A stretch of 64,000 nt of DNA from Anodontia alba (lineage: Eukaryota > Mollusca > Bivalvia > Lucinida > Lucinidae). The translations under genes and the position numbers were made by a program. The stretch spans positions 2,601,501 to 2,665,500 of the forward strand of contig OZ024825.1 of the NCBI GenBank assembly GCA_964016985.1. Reading direction: 5' to 3'. Below, piece after piece: positions 52,237 through 63,335 of the stretch (position 1 is the first letter of the stretch; every line of letters begins with the position of its first letter). The notes below the pieces were generated by a model, which made no database searches, was not told the origin of the DNA, and saw nothing but the letters and a program-made list of their open reading frames with translations.

Positions 52237-52299
52237 ATTTCCTTGAAACCCTCTCCTTTGTCCTACCAGCTTCACGTTGTCATTTTACCGGAAACAGCC

Positions 52300-52899
52300 C
52301 AACTTTTGGCTTAGGGTTTTACGGCATTACCTTGAAGGACATTTTCTGTGATTTATCATTAAACAGCATTTATCTATTCCAGTTGTTTGTTGAATAGCAG
52401 CTTAGAAATATATTTAAAAATTAAAATGGACTCAGGGAAATACCAGATTGAAAATAATAATTATTACGACTTCCCGCTAAGAACAGAACAGAATATGAAT
52501 TTATAAGCTTAGCAGGACGACACTGCACCCGCTCCCTCTTTTCTTGCATGTTGAGTATCAACAAACGTTGTTGTTGTTGTATATCAATAGCATTTTTAAA
52601 GCCACTAGGTCCTTTTTGATATTGAACACATTAGTGCTTTTTTCTCCAGTACTTCTACTTAAGGTGCATTTCAATTCAAATTCAATTAAGCATAGAGTTT
52701 TTTTTTCTTTGGGTAGGAAAAAGTTAACTGCTACCACCTGAATTCTGATTCTTGGACATAGAATTTCCTCTTATTATATTGTATCAATAATTAAAGTTCT
52801 CATGATTATCTTCAATTATTTTTAGATATGTTCCTGAGAAAAAAAAATAATAATAAAACAAAAACTAAGATGGAGAAATATTTTGTAACTACATAATGT
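52300..52899. other. Presumed OGFOD1 promoter side; no second gene seen
   Basis: AT-rich with a short GTTGTTGTTGTTG tract at 52564-52578. No CpG island or divergent exon is apparent. Confidence 0.35.
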
Positions 52900-53390
52900 T
52901 GAGGTATGGTTCTTGTACAATGCACCTCCTCATATTACCCTCTATCAATATTCCAAATTTCATCTGAATGATCTGTTAAACTTAATTAGTGTTTCAGATA
53001 TGCACCAGACAAAAGTGTGATCAACTATAGGAAAAGAAGGGGGGGATGATTCGTTAACAGCTAAATGCAGTTATGGTTTTACATATTTTGCTTTCTGTTA
53101 TTGCCCTCTATCAGTATTCCATCTGATGACGTTTATATTTTCCAGTGTATTCTTCAGACAAAAGAAGGGGAAATAACTCTGTTATTACACAAGGTAGGGT
53201 CTCTGACTCCCAGAATTCCCTTAATGTAAGATTCACATCCTGTCATTGCCTTCTGTCTATATTCCAAGTTATACATGTATCTGGTTACCTTAAAAAGTCT
53301 TTTTGAGATATGCCATGTGACTAACAGAAGGGCAGACTAATGGAGACATAATGGTAGCTACCTATATGCTCCCTTTGGGAGCATAAAAAT
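52900..53390 (+). repeat. Degraded tandem array with hairpin end
   Basis: Roughly three monomers share CCCTCTATCAATATTCCAAATTTCATCTG and GTTTCAGATATGCACCAGACAAAAG. The end reads AACAGAAGGGCAGACTAATGGAG, then the hairpin GCTCCCTTTGGGAGC followed by ATAAAAA. Confidence 0.65.
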
Positions 53391-53433
53391 AACAGATAAT
53401 GAAAATTTCATTCTGCCACACACCCTCCCTCTC

Positions 53434-53494
53434 AAACACCTCAACCCCTGCCCCCCCATCCCCCACCCCTGCCACCCCCACCCCAACTCTCCAC
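53434..53494 (+). repeat. C-rich tract
   Basis: Runs such as CCCCTGCCCCCCCATCCCCC and CCACCCCCACCCC give G-runs on the minus strand, with quadruplex potential. A similar tract is at 57431-57466. Confidence 0.6.
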
Positions 53495-53959
53495 AAATAG
53501 TAAAAGCATATGTAGAAGAAAAATATCTGAATACCCATGCTTCATTCCATATGCAAGCATTAAACAAAAAATAGGCATCAGAAGAGATGGCAAATCCCCC
53601 GACCAACCACCATTTCTAAATTTGGTATATATTTCAATCAAATATCATGGAAATATTAAAACAGGTATATATTTCAATCAAATATCATGGAAATAGTAAA
53701 AAGATGCAGAGATAGTATGGACTATGGAATGTGACCAAAATAATAAGTGAAAACCATAATAGGTGTATTGTAAAAGCATAAAAGGGTGTATAGTAAAAGA
53801 TTTTTTTGCATGTTCTTTAATTTTTTATATTTGTCAAAAAACATCTGTTTGTGACTTCCGATGTGATTATTTGTACAGGATACACAATATTTGCAAAAAC
53901 TTTGAATTTGTGAGTGTACATATTCAGAAATTATAGCAAAAATAAATGCCTTGTAAAGG

Positions 53960-56190
53960 TAAAGGTACTTGTTGTATGTTTATTGGGGTAAAAAATCAGT
54001 AGAGCAAAAGTTGTCCTTCTGGCACCTACTTGACCTGATATATGTCCCTACCAAAAATTATCAAGCTATCTCAAACAGTATTGGATTAATGGCCTGCACA
54101 AGATTTAGGCTCAGGAGAGATAAGTACATAATGGAGAAAGTAAGAGTACCCTTGACACTACATGCCTACTGGTCCTTATCTATGCCTCTACCAAATACTA
54201 TCAAAACATTTCAAACCACATACACAAGAATTTGACTTAGAAATTATTCAGGGAGGTTACTAGAAAACAACCACAGCAGAGGTTGTCCTTCTTGCATGTA
54301 ACATGCCTACTGGTCCTTATCTACAAAATATTATATTTGGCTTAGAAATTTATTCAGTGGAGTGTACAAGAAAATGAACAAAGCAAGAGTTGAACTTCTT
54401 GCATGTGAAACTCCTACTTGATCTGATATATGTCCCACCAAAATATTATCAAATTATCTGTTATAGCCTTCACAAGATTTCAGCTCCAGGGGAGATAAGT
54501 ACATAACAAAAAGTGAGGGTTGTCTCTCTTGCATATGACATGCCTACTGGTCCTTATCTATGCCTCTACCAAATATTATCAAAATATTTCAAACCATTAA
54601 GAAGTTATAGAGGTCACAAGACTTTGGTTTAGAAATTTATTCAGGTGAGATAACTACAGTGCTTGCACTGTCAGATTCAGGAAGTTCCAGGACTTCCTAA
54701 TTCTAATATCTGGAAGTCCAGGTAATCAAATGTTTCTCTCACTTCCAAACATTTAACCTCCATATTCTTAAACTCTCATTTATGGAGTAAAATTGCCCTT
54801 TTTAAGCTAAACAACATACACATTCTTTCTAAATTCTTTTTATAAATGGTCAGATATCTTTAAAACTTCAGAGTCCCAAACTTCCTGGCACTGATTTTTG
54901 GAAGTCCCAGGGCAATTTTTAGGAGTAACTCCCAGACTTCCCTTTATTCAAGCACTGTAACTAGAATGCGACATGCCTACTGGTCCTTATCTAAGCCTGT
55001 ACCAAATATTCTCAAAATATTTCAAACCATTAAGTAGTCATGGAGTGCACAAATATTTGGCTTAAATATTCATTCAGGGGAGATAACTAGAAAAAAGAAC
55101 AAAGCAAGAGTTTGTTCTTCTTGCATGCAACACTCCTACTCAACCTGATATATGTCCCTATCAAATTATCTCAAACAGTATGGGAGTTACAGCCTGTACA
55201 AAATTTCCATTTCAGGGGAGATAACTACATAATGAAAAAAGTGAGAGTTGTCTCTCTTGCATGACACCCCTTCTGGTCTTTATCTATGCCTCTACCAAAT
55301 ATTATCAAAATATTTCAAACGATTTAAAAAGTTACGGAGTGTGCAAGGATTTGGCTTAGAAATTCATTCAGAGGAGAGAAACAGAAAAGGAAAAAAGCAA
55401 GAGTTGTCCTTCTTGCATGCGACACTCCTACTTTACGTGATAAATATCCCTACCAAATATTATCAAATTATCTCAAATAATATGGGAGTTATGGTCTGCA
55501 CAAGATTTCGGTTTCAGTGGAGATAACTACATAACAAAGAAAGTGAGAGTTGTGTCTCTTGCATGCCGCATGCCTACTGGTCCTTTTCTTCATTCCTACC
55601 AAATAATATCAAATTATCTCAAATAGTTTTGAAGTTATGGCCTGCACAAGATTTCTGTTTCAGGGGAGATAACAACATAAGGAAAAAAGTGAGAGTTGTC
55701 TCTTTTGCACGTGACATGCCTACTGGTCATCCTCAATCCTCTTCATTCCTACCAAATATTATCAAAATATGTCCAAGGGTATCAAAGTTATGGAGCAAAC
55801 AAGGATGTGTCTACAGATTTCTGCTTCAGGGAAGACAACATAATGAAGAAAGTGAAGGTTGTCTCTCTTGCACATGACATGCTTTCTGGTCCTCCTCTTT
55901 ATCCCTACCAAATATTATCAAATTATCTCAAACAGTATGGAAGTTATGGCCTGCACAAGATTTCGGCTTCAGGGGAGGTAAGTACACAATGGAGATAGTG
56001 AGAGTTGCCTCTCTTGCACATCACACGTCTACTAGTCTTCTTCATTCCTACCAAATATTATCAAAATATGTCTAAGGGTTTCAAAATTATGGAGCACAAC
56101 AGGATGTGTCTATGTATGGGCGGATGAACAGATGGACAGATGCCATGCTAATCGCTATATCCCCCTGAACCTATTGGTCGGGGGATAAAA
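53960..56190 (+). repeat. Large tandem array, CATGCCTACTGGTCCTTATCTA monomers
   Basis: About thirteen diverged monomers of 130-180 bp share GGGGAGATAACTACATAATG, AGTGAGAGTTGTCTCTCTTG, GACATGCCTACTGGTCCT, ACCAAATATTATCAAAATAT and CTGCACAAGATTT. The array ends with GGCGGATGAACAGATGGACAG and the hairpin ATCCCCCTGAACC / GGTCGGGGGAT, followed by AAAAAG. The element at 54657-54957 is inserted in it. Confidence 0.85.
54657..54957. mobile_element. Short hAT-like element, 301 bp
   Basis: The ends CAGTGCTTG and CAAGCACTG are inverted repeats flanked by TAACTA (54651-54656 and 54958-54963). The interior carries repeated GGAAGTCC / ACTTCC motifs. The host monomer reads GATAACTAGAA without it. Confidence 0.75.
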
Positions 56191-56279
56191 AGAACTGAAA
56201 ATTTTGAGGTTGTTTGAAAGATATGCTATGTGTATTTGAAAAAAAAGTTTGTTTTTGGACCTCAACAAGAAAACAATAA

Positions 56280-56490
56280 TCTAACGCTTAGCACTCTGGG
56301 TAAAATTTTCATCAGACGACATAGTGAAATATTTTACTTAATTTTTCCAAGAAACCAGGATTTGACATTTCATGCAAGTTGTGTTCAATGGAGACAATTT
56401 GCAAGAAATGTCAAATCCCATTTTCTGGGAAAAAGAAGAAAAATATCACCAATTTGTCACCTGCCAAATTAGCCAAGAGACTGGTAAAGG
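56280..56490. mobile_element. Palindromic repeat, CATTTCATGCAA family
   Basis: Arms GGATTTGACATTTCATGCAA and TTGCAAGAAATGTCAAATCC surround TTCAATGGAGAC. Outer AGCACTCTGGGTAAAATTTT pairs weakly with GCCAAGAGACTGGTAAAGGTT. Confidence 0.7.
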
Positions 56491-56689
56491 TTAGGACTGC
56501 AAGCATGAAGGCTTCTGGATTACTTCCACATGGATGTAAATAATACTAATATTGGCAGGTCTACATAAGACAAGATAACAAGATTTTATTTGTATATCTG
56601 GTTTTATTATCATATCACAAATTCTTATTTCTCTGCAATATATATCACTTAACTAAATGAGCAGCATTATGCAAAAAAAAGGCCTTAAC

Positions 56690-56900
56690 CCTTTTATTGC
56701 TAAACACAATACCATCAGACATTTTTATTTTTTTATTTATTTTTTTTTTTTTTGCATTTTTCAGGGAAAATAAGGTTTGACCATTGTCTGCCTAGCAGAC
56801 AATTCACATGAATTACCAAGTCTTATTTTCTCTGAAAAATAATAAAAATGTTTTTCGAAAGTCATCTACTACAAATTTTACTTAATGATTTAAGGATTAA
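56690..56900. mobile_element. Palindromic repeat, ATTCACATGAA variant
   Basis: TTTTTCAGGGAAAATAAGG and CTTATTTTCTCTGAAAAATAA arms surround GTCTGCCTAGCAGACAATTC. The outer end AACCCTTTTATTGCTAAAC is weakly matched. Confidence 0.6.
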
Positions 56901-56964
56901 AATATGTCTACAAGGGGCCCAGCCCCTACATCTGCAGTCAGCACTGGGCCCTCCACTTTTTTAA

Positions 56965-57184
56965 CCCATTGTAGTCTGAAGACCCCTAAAAGGGTATCTG
57001 GCAAACGATACAGAACCAGATCAGATGCTGCAGAATGCAGCGTATGGTCTGGGTCTCCAATGTTTGAAATTAGTGCATCCATTTTTCTCCAGGAATATCT
57101 AATTTTCATAGCCTGAAATAACTAAAATGGAAATTGGACTCTTCCAATATATAGTGTGAGTGAGTTCATTCAGTCTACAATGGG
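56965..57184. mobile_element. piggyBac-like MITE, CCCATTTTAGTCTG family, copy 2
   Basis: TTAA at 56961-56964 and 57185-57188 flanks CCCATTGTAGTCTGAA and TTCAGTCTACAATGGG, exact inverted repeats. The core is the ACCAGATCAGATGC hairpin. Confidence 0.85.
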
Positions 57185-57188
57185 TTAA

Positions 57189-57720
57189 TCATCTTTTAGT
57201 TTTTACTGAACAATTATGGCACATGCATTCACTGTTCGCTGTATTGTATTTACCCTATTCTCCTTTCCACATCTTTCCAAAAGTCATTTTTTGCCTGCTA
57301 CTTTACACAAAAGAAGTAAATTTGCAAAATTTTTGCATGATTTAATGCAAAGCCATTTGTCATAATAACATATGCCAAAACTTTTTTATTTTTTATTCTT
57401 GTCATTGGTTTTAAAAAAATTGAATATTTCCACCCCCTCCCCCCCCCCCCACCCCATCCCCTCCCCATAGTAAAAATGGCTGCAAAATATGCAAAAATCG
57501 ATAGGGTAGGTAGTTAGGTAGTTTGGATGTAGGTTTTCAACAAGTTCAAAATTTCTGAAATTTTCACAGAATTGTTATGAAACATCTGACAGTGAAGACA
57601 AGCAAAACATACTTTTTAAAAAAAAACAATTCCAAAAATCCAGTTTACTATAGAAGTTGCATAGGTTAGACCCATTTTTGGCCATAAAACAAAGCACAGG
57701 AATAGAAACGGCAAATGGTT
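57189..57720. other. No gene seen; C-rich tract
   Basis: Contains the C-rich run at 57431-57466 and short A runs. No family is recognised. Confidence 0.4.
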
Positions 57721-57735
57721 TCTAATAAGATATTG

Positions 57736-58080
57736 TTAACCCATTTACAACGAGTGGATTCTTCCATCTGAACTCTTCGACTGGTCCTTCTCCAACAGAA
57801 AGGTGTCTACTTATTTTTTATTATAACCATATTTAATAACAATTCCTGTATTTAATGCAAACACCCTGATCAGATACCACATCAATATTATAGTATTTCT
57901 GTTGTTATTACTATAATTCAAGAAAAAAAAAGGTTTAACATTTCAAGTGAATCAGCTGCCTTGCAAACAACTGATTGACATGAAGGACAAGCCTTTTTTC
58001 TCTGAAAAATAATAATAATAAAAAAAAAAAAAATAAAAAATTCTGTCTGCTGCAGTTTTGGTCCGTGCTTTAAGGGTTAA
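57736..58080. mobile_element. Palindromic MITE, GTGCTTTAAGGGTTAA end
   Basis: The right end TCTGCTGCAGTTTTGGTCCG, GTGCTTTAAGGGTTAA matches the 690-2448 and 46600 family. The hairpin is CATTTCAAGTGAATCAGC / GCTGCCTTGCAAAC. The left end (TTAACCCATTTACAAC at 57737) is diverged. Confidence 0.5.
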
Positions 58081-58223
58081 AGAAAAAAAAAAACACTCCA
58101 TATGTACATGTAATAAAATAGGAATTGCCCAGATGATGGTGTCATGCCTGTCAGGTCATGTCAGTCTTATAGTCTGGGTCTGTCAGAAGTAGAACTAAAT
58201 ATTACGGGACAAGTGTATGTTAA

Positions 58224-58438
58224 CCCATTTTAGACTGAAAAAACTAGATCATCCACACTATACATTGGAAGAGTCCAATTCCAATTTTAGGTCTGTCAGG
58301 CTATGTGATTTAGATATTCCTAGAGAAAAAGGCTAAACTATGCAAATAGTGGAAATCCTGATCAGACACTGGTGGCATCTGATCTGGGTCTGCACTGTTT
58401 GCAAATTACCCTTTTGGGGGTCTCCAGACTAAAATGGG
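58224..58438. mobile_element. piggyBac-like MITE, CCCATTTTAGTCTG family, copy 3
   Basis: TTAA (58220-58223) and the degraded TGAA (58439-58442) flank CCCATTTTAGACTG and CAGACTAAAATGGG. It is inverted relative to copies 1 and 2, with the ATCTGGGTCTGCACTGTTTGC core arm near 58382. Confidence 0.8.
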
Positions 58439-58829
58439 TGAACAGACTGATTAATGGACAGACAGGAAACGGATGCCTATGTCACTTCTGCTACAGTAGC
58501 AGGCATAATTAAATTCAGTCAAAACTGATTTGTGTTCACAAGCATATACAAATACATCTAGGTCAAAACAGGCACAACTCCACAAAAATGGCACAGAAAA
58601 TGTACCACTGCACATTATGCAATGGTGCATAAATATACAAAGGACAGTAATTAATAAGTAGGATGCATTTTCAGTTGCTTTCATATAAGAAATAAATGAA
58701 AAATTCACAGAATTAACAAATTTTCTTTTTCTAACTATGATCAATGCATTATGCAGTATCACAAAGCCATTTCATATTACCCTTACAGGGCCAGTCACAA
58801 CAGCAGAAGATGAAAAGGTTAAACTATAA

Positions 58830-59240
58830 TACCCTGTCATTATCGGATCCTGGGCAGATAACTCTGTCAAACGTTGACGAAATTTGTCCATTAGCAATCT
58901 AAAATCAGATCTCCATAATATCAATGCATGTACCAAGTTTGGCTAAAATCCCTTGACATTTACACAAGTTATTATCCGGAAACAAAAATATGGGCATGTC
59001 TCGGGCAGATAACCCCGTCTAAATTTGACAAAATTTGCCCATTAGCAATCCCAAACCAGATCTCCACAATATCAATGCACATACCAAGTTAGGTGAAAAT
59101 CCAATGATGTTTTCTCAAGTTATCATCCAGAAACGAAATATGGATGGACAGACATACAACTGACAGACGGACAAACAGACACACGGATCTCCAATGTGAA
59201 ACCATAATACCCTGCCACTATGGTGTGGCAAGGTATAATA
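58830..59240 (+). repeat. Two-monomer array with GACAGACGGAC tail
   Basis: Monomers share GGGCAGATAACTCTGTC, CCATTAGCAATC, AGATCTCCATAATATCAATGCA and CAAGTTATCATCCAGAAAC. The end reads ACTGACAGACGGACAAACAGAC and ACTATGGTGTGGCAAGGTATAAT. Confidence 0.75.
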
Positions 59241-59516
59241 ACATTCTAAATTTCTTTTTTTCCCCACTAAATAAGGCTTGACCTTACCTTACTTATCTAC
59301 GGTTGGGCTCAATATTGTTTTTCTTTTGCTCTGACATTCAGTTTGTAGTTCAGCCCCCATATGTATTTCATAATAGTACTGAGAAATTAATTTATATCTT
59401 TTCTGTGTTGATCCACTGGTCAGTTTGGGAACCTCTATGCAGACTGAATAGTAATTGTAGCTAGAACTATATCAGGACTAAAGGTGAAGGATGAACACTC
59501 ATAAAACCAGGTTTAA

Positions 59517-59811
59517 CCCTTGTCATGCTGAATATATTAAGATACCATGGCTACTTCTAATTTTCAGCCAATCAGATTACTTGATCCAAAATGTTGAGAC
59601 AAATTTACATACTTAATGACAAACAGTGCAGATCCAGATCAGATGGCTTCTGAAGGAACCAACTGATCTAGATCTACACTGTTTGTAAAGGCAGGGTAAT
59701 CAGGATCAGCAGGACCAGGGTTAATTTCTACCAAAAACCCGGATCAAGTAATCTGATTGGCTGGAAATTAGAAGTGGGCGTGGCATCTTAATTTATTCAG
59801 CATGACAAGGG
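59517..59811. mobile_element. piggyBac-like MITE plus adjacent half copy
   Basis: The complete copy 59517-59720 lies between TTAA sites (59513-59516, 59721-59724), with CCCTTGTCATGCTGAA and TCAGCAGGACCAGGG. A half copy of the same family follows directly to 59811 (ATTCAGCATGACAAGGG, TTAA). Confidence 0.8.
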
Positions 59812-59959
59812 TTAAGTCCCCAACAGTTTTACTGTTGAGTGTTTCGTGGTGGTCTTTCTGCTGCATTTACTCTTCATTTTGTTTGTTCTGTTTTGTGGTG
59901 TTCTGTGATGTCATTTTGTGTCATTCTAACCTTATTCAGTGCCTTTGGAGGGCTGTATT

Positions 59960-60580
59960 CTATGATTGTGGCCTTTTCTGAGATTCCCACATTTATATTA
60001 TTGACATTTCATGTGACTTGTCTGCAAGGCAGAAAAAATTCACATGAAATATCAAGTCATCTCTAAAAAGTAACATAAGAAATATTTTAGAATACCAACT
60101 GCTACAATTTCGAATGGCCCTTTAAGGGTGTACAATACAATACAAATGCTATATCAATGACACAAAATTTTCAACAAAAAATCTCCAGCATCATTAATAA
60201 ATTGATTATTCACAGTATGATAATCCCTCATACATGGTTATTTTATATGAATATTATAGCACTCTTACAATAACTTCATAAGCCATTTACATGACATTAA
60301 CACTCACCCATTTCCTTTATAAATTTCTTTCAAGAGGAAAGGATACACATTCAAGGGAGACAACTATTTCAAAATTGTTTGGCTCCCTTCTGAAACGAGT
60401 TCTAACCTAAAAGGAAAGAATTTCCTCCCCCTAGGAGCAAATTCTTTCATTTCATAGTAGACCCCTTTTCAGATAGGAATTGGTGTGTCCAGAAAAGCAA
60501 ATAGGAAGTCACCCACCTTGTCTCCCTTGTGAAAATGGCAGAAAATCTTCCAAGTGTATTGATTCCCCTTAAGTAAAGCT
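59960..60580. repeat. Palindromic repeat fragments
   Basis: CATTTCATGTGACTTGTCTGC with its complement lies at 60000-60055. A TTTCAGAAGGGG-family hairpin (GGCTCCCTTCTGAAACGAG, TTTCCTCCCCCTAGGAGC, GACCCCTTTTCAGATAGG) lies at 60340-60560. Confidence 0.5.
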
Positions 60581-61066
60581 GCAGATTCTGCTTCGTAACA
60601 TGTTTATTTATGAGATAGTTACCACTAATATTTTCTATTAGCATTGGTATGCTTTTTTTAGGCTGCACATCCTAATATGGGCCATGTCAAGTGAAGATGA
60701 TGTGTTGGTGTTTTACGCCCCTTTCAACATTATCAAAACAATCACAGTTATACTAAAGACAATTATTTAAGGGGACCCCACCAAATTCAAGTAGAAAGAA
60801 GCTAAAACCTCAATGGCATAAGGAATGCTTATACTCAAAGGGGATCAGTATCTGGTCCATGCCCCGTGAGCATTGATGCATATGTATTTACACATACATT
60901 TGATACCAATGCCCAGTTTCAAAACAGCTTTGAATTTTCATGTACTCTGAGAAGTCAAGGGGTTCCCTTAAATATTGTCCCTTGCATACATAACAAGACA
61001 ATCAATGGGGTGCATTTACCCAATACCCCCCTTGGCACTATGACTTGCATTACAATATACGATATT
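60581..61066. other. No gene seen
   Basis: Unassigned sequence upstream of LINE copy 4. Confidence 0.35.
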
Positions 61067-62193
61067 GTTCACCAAGGCTCAGTACTCAGCCCGGTGCTCT
61101 TCATCATTGTGCTTGAACCCTTATCACGAGAGTTCCGCTCTGGGGTCCCCTAGGAGGACCTCTTTGCCGAATACCTTGTTATCATTGCTGAATCGCTTGA
61201 GGAATGTGTCAGGAGGCTCTTGACTTGGAAAGAAGCAATGGAGAAGAAAGGACTGAGAGTAAATGCAGGAAAGACAAAGAATATGATCATGATCTGCGGT
61301 ACGGGCCTGGACTTCCTGCAGAGTTCAAGCGAGTTTCCATGCACTGTCTGTCACACTGGAGTGGGCAGCAACAGCATCTTCTGCAATGGCTGCAAGCACT
61401 GGGTGCACAAGAAATGCAGTGGGCTCAAGCGCTTGACAAAAGACCCTGACTACAGATGTACATGGTGCCAGGAAACTGCATGCCCCTTGGATGGCAGACC
61501 ACAGAAGGAAGTCCAGGTTGGACCTGACAAGCTGGAGGTGGTAGCTTCCTTTGCCACCTAGGAGACATGCTCTCAGCAGCAGGTGGCTGTGAACTTTCAA
61601 CCACAACATGTGTGGAAACCGCCTGGAAGAAGTTTAAGGATCTCCTACCAGTTCTCTCTCCACGCCACCTCTCTTTCAAAACACGTGGCCGTGTGTACAG
61701 CTCTTGTGTACGGAGAGCAATGCTCCTTGCCTGTGAGACTTGGCCATTGACAAAGCGAAACCTCCAGAGTCTGCAGCAAATGACAGGGCAATGATCAGAC
61801 AGATCTGCAATGTCAGGCCGCAAGACATTGTCACCACCAGGTCCAATGAGCTACTTGTGCGGCTTGGCATTGAGGATCTGGACCTCATTCTGAAGGAGTG
61901 AAGGCTCCGATGGTACAGACATGTGGAACGCTCCAATGGTGCAGTCAAGACAGCCTTTGACATACAGGTTGATGGAAAGCATGGGCCTTGGAGGCCCAAG
62001 ATGACATGGAAGCAGCTGACAGAGAGGGAGTGCAGAAAGTGGAAGCTCTTGACTATCAACCCTCATGACAGACATACCTGGAGATCTGGTGTGAGATCTG
62101 CCATGCGTGCAGCAAGCCAGCTATCTGGAAAGGGGCCCACTGATGTGGATGTTGCCCCTGTACCTGCACGTTAATCAAAAATCCGATTATGAT
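61067..62193 (+). pseudogene. RTE-like LINE copy 4, 3' fragment with PHD-like finger
   Basis: This copy is 5'-truncated inside the RT ([20 protein letters not shown]). Trp of VPWED has become TAG at 61150-61152. It continues with [20 protein letters not shown], then an unbroken Cys/His finger, [28 protein letters not shown] and YRCTWCQETACP. Later parts ([16 protein letters not shown], the AWKKFKDLLPVLSPRHLSFK block, [14 protein letters not shown]) are split by frameshifts and a stop. It ends at AAAATCCGATTATGAT. Confidence 0.9.
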
Positions 62194-62209
62194 ACATGTA
62201 TATGATATT

Positions 62210-62495
62210 TGGAGAGACATGCCTAAATAAACAGTTGCAGACTCCATCTACTGCTAAAGGAGCAGTGGGATCAGGGTATGCATTGTGAGCCATTATGCCA
62301 GTATTTATACATACCATCTGGTAACCAAACTTGGGATTTGATCAAATTTTAGAATTAGTAACGAATGGTAGTTACAGTAGTCACTACAGAATTGATAAGA
62401 TTTTTATCCTGCTATTTTCATTGTCAGACACAAATACAATTAACTCTCATTATCTCAAACACTGATAACTGAAACTACCGCTTAAGTCAAAACTA
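62210..62495. other. MITE remnant, no gene
   Basis: A diverged CCGTATTTACC-family copy (GAGACATGCCTAAATAAACAG, CTGCTAAAGGAGCAGTGGGATCAGGGT) is followed by TTAACTCTCATTATCTC, an end fragment of a mariner-like MITE. Confidence 0.45.
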
Positions 62496-62590
62496 GCAGC
62501 ACAGTGGCTCAATCCATAATGGGTCCGCTTTGTGACCTGGCGGTTGTGGGTTTGATTCCCAACTGCATCAGATTAAAGATTTTAAAAATG
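62496..62590 (+). mobile_element. tRNA-like SINE head
   Basis: AGTGGCTCAATCCATAATGG (A-box-like) and GGGTTTGATTCCC (B-box-like) are spaced as in a tRNA-derived promoter. No target duplication was found. It is unlike the 8035 family. Confidence 0.5.
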
Positions 62591-63106
62591 TATGAGCTGC
62601 TCCTTGGCTTGGCACTCGGCATCAATAAGATCGTACAAAGTGGCAAGGCCTCATAAAAAGGGGAGCTGGTGAATACGAAGCAAAAAGAATCAGCGAAGCA
62701 GAGCAGAAACGTGCACAGCAGAAAGCCAGAGCTAAGGCATCACAACAGAGCTTTCTTCCTCAGACCTCTCTTGTTCTATCTGCAACAGGCAGTTTAGAGC
62801 TAAGATTGGTCTCATCAGCCATCTTAGAACACACAAATGATAACACATCACACAGTTGATTAGGATTGGTCATTGTCAGTAATGACAGACGAACAAGAAG
62901 CATCTATAAAGTACAGCTAGGAATCAGAACTAGTCAACCCAGTATCAGTGCACTGTGGGTGGAATATCAGGTCATGTGTCTGGGCATGACATTTCAGTCA
63001 GGCAGTACTCTAAATGTGAGCATTGAGCTCCCTGCCACACCCAGATGATATGACCGAAAGACTGTTGTAAGTGATGTAAAACCCAAATAAAACAATTAAG
63101 TAAAAA
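62591..63106. other. No supportable gene
   Basis: Unassigned sequence. A 60-codon frame at 62866-63048 has no recognisable family. Confidence 0.35.
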
Positions 63107-63335
63107 TTAAGTATGGTAAATGTCCTAAAATTTCAAACATCAAAAAGTCTGACAAAGTGACATATGCAAACAGTACAGACCCAGATCAGACTGGAGCAGT
63201 CTGATCAGGGTCTACACTGTTTGCCATTCCACTAAGTATTTTAAGCAACAGGTGCATAAAAAGCAATACAGTCTGTATTTAGGCCAAAACAGTATGGAAT
63301 AAAGTGTTCGAAACTTAGGACATTTACCATAATGA
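63107..63335. mobile_element. Palindromic MITE, GTCCTAAAATTT family, copy 2
   Basis: GGTAAATGTCCTAAAATTTC and GAAACTTAGGACATTTACC are the inverted ends. The hairpin GCAAACAGTACAGACCCAGAT, ATCAGGGTCTACACTGTTTGC fills the centre (63168-63223). It is a sister of 5555-5775. Confidence 0.85.

Noticed and set aside
53358..53641. Gly/Trp-rich minus-strand frames
   Set aside because: They read through the C-rich tract at 53434-53494. Composition alone explains them.
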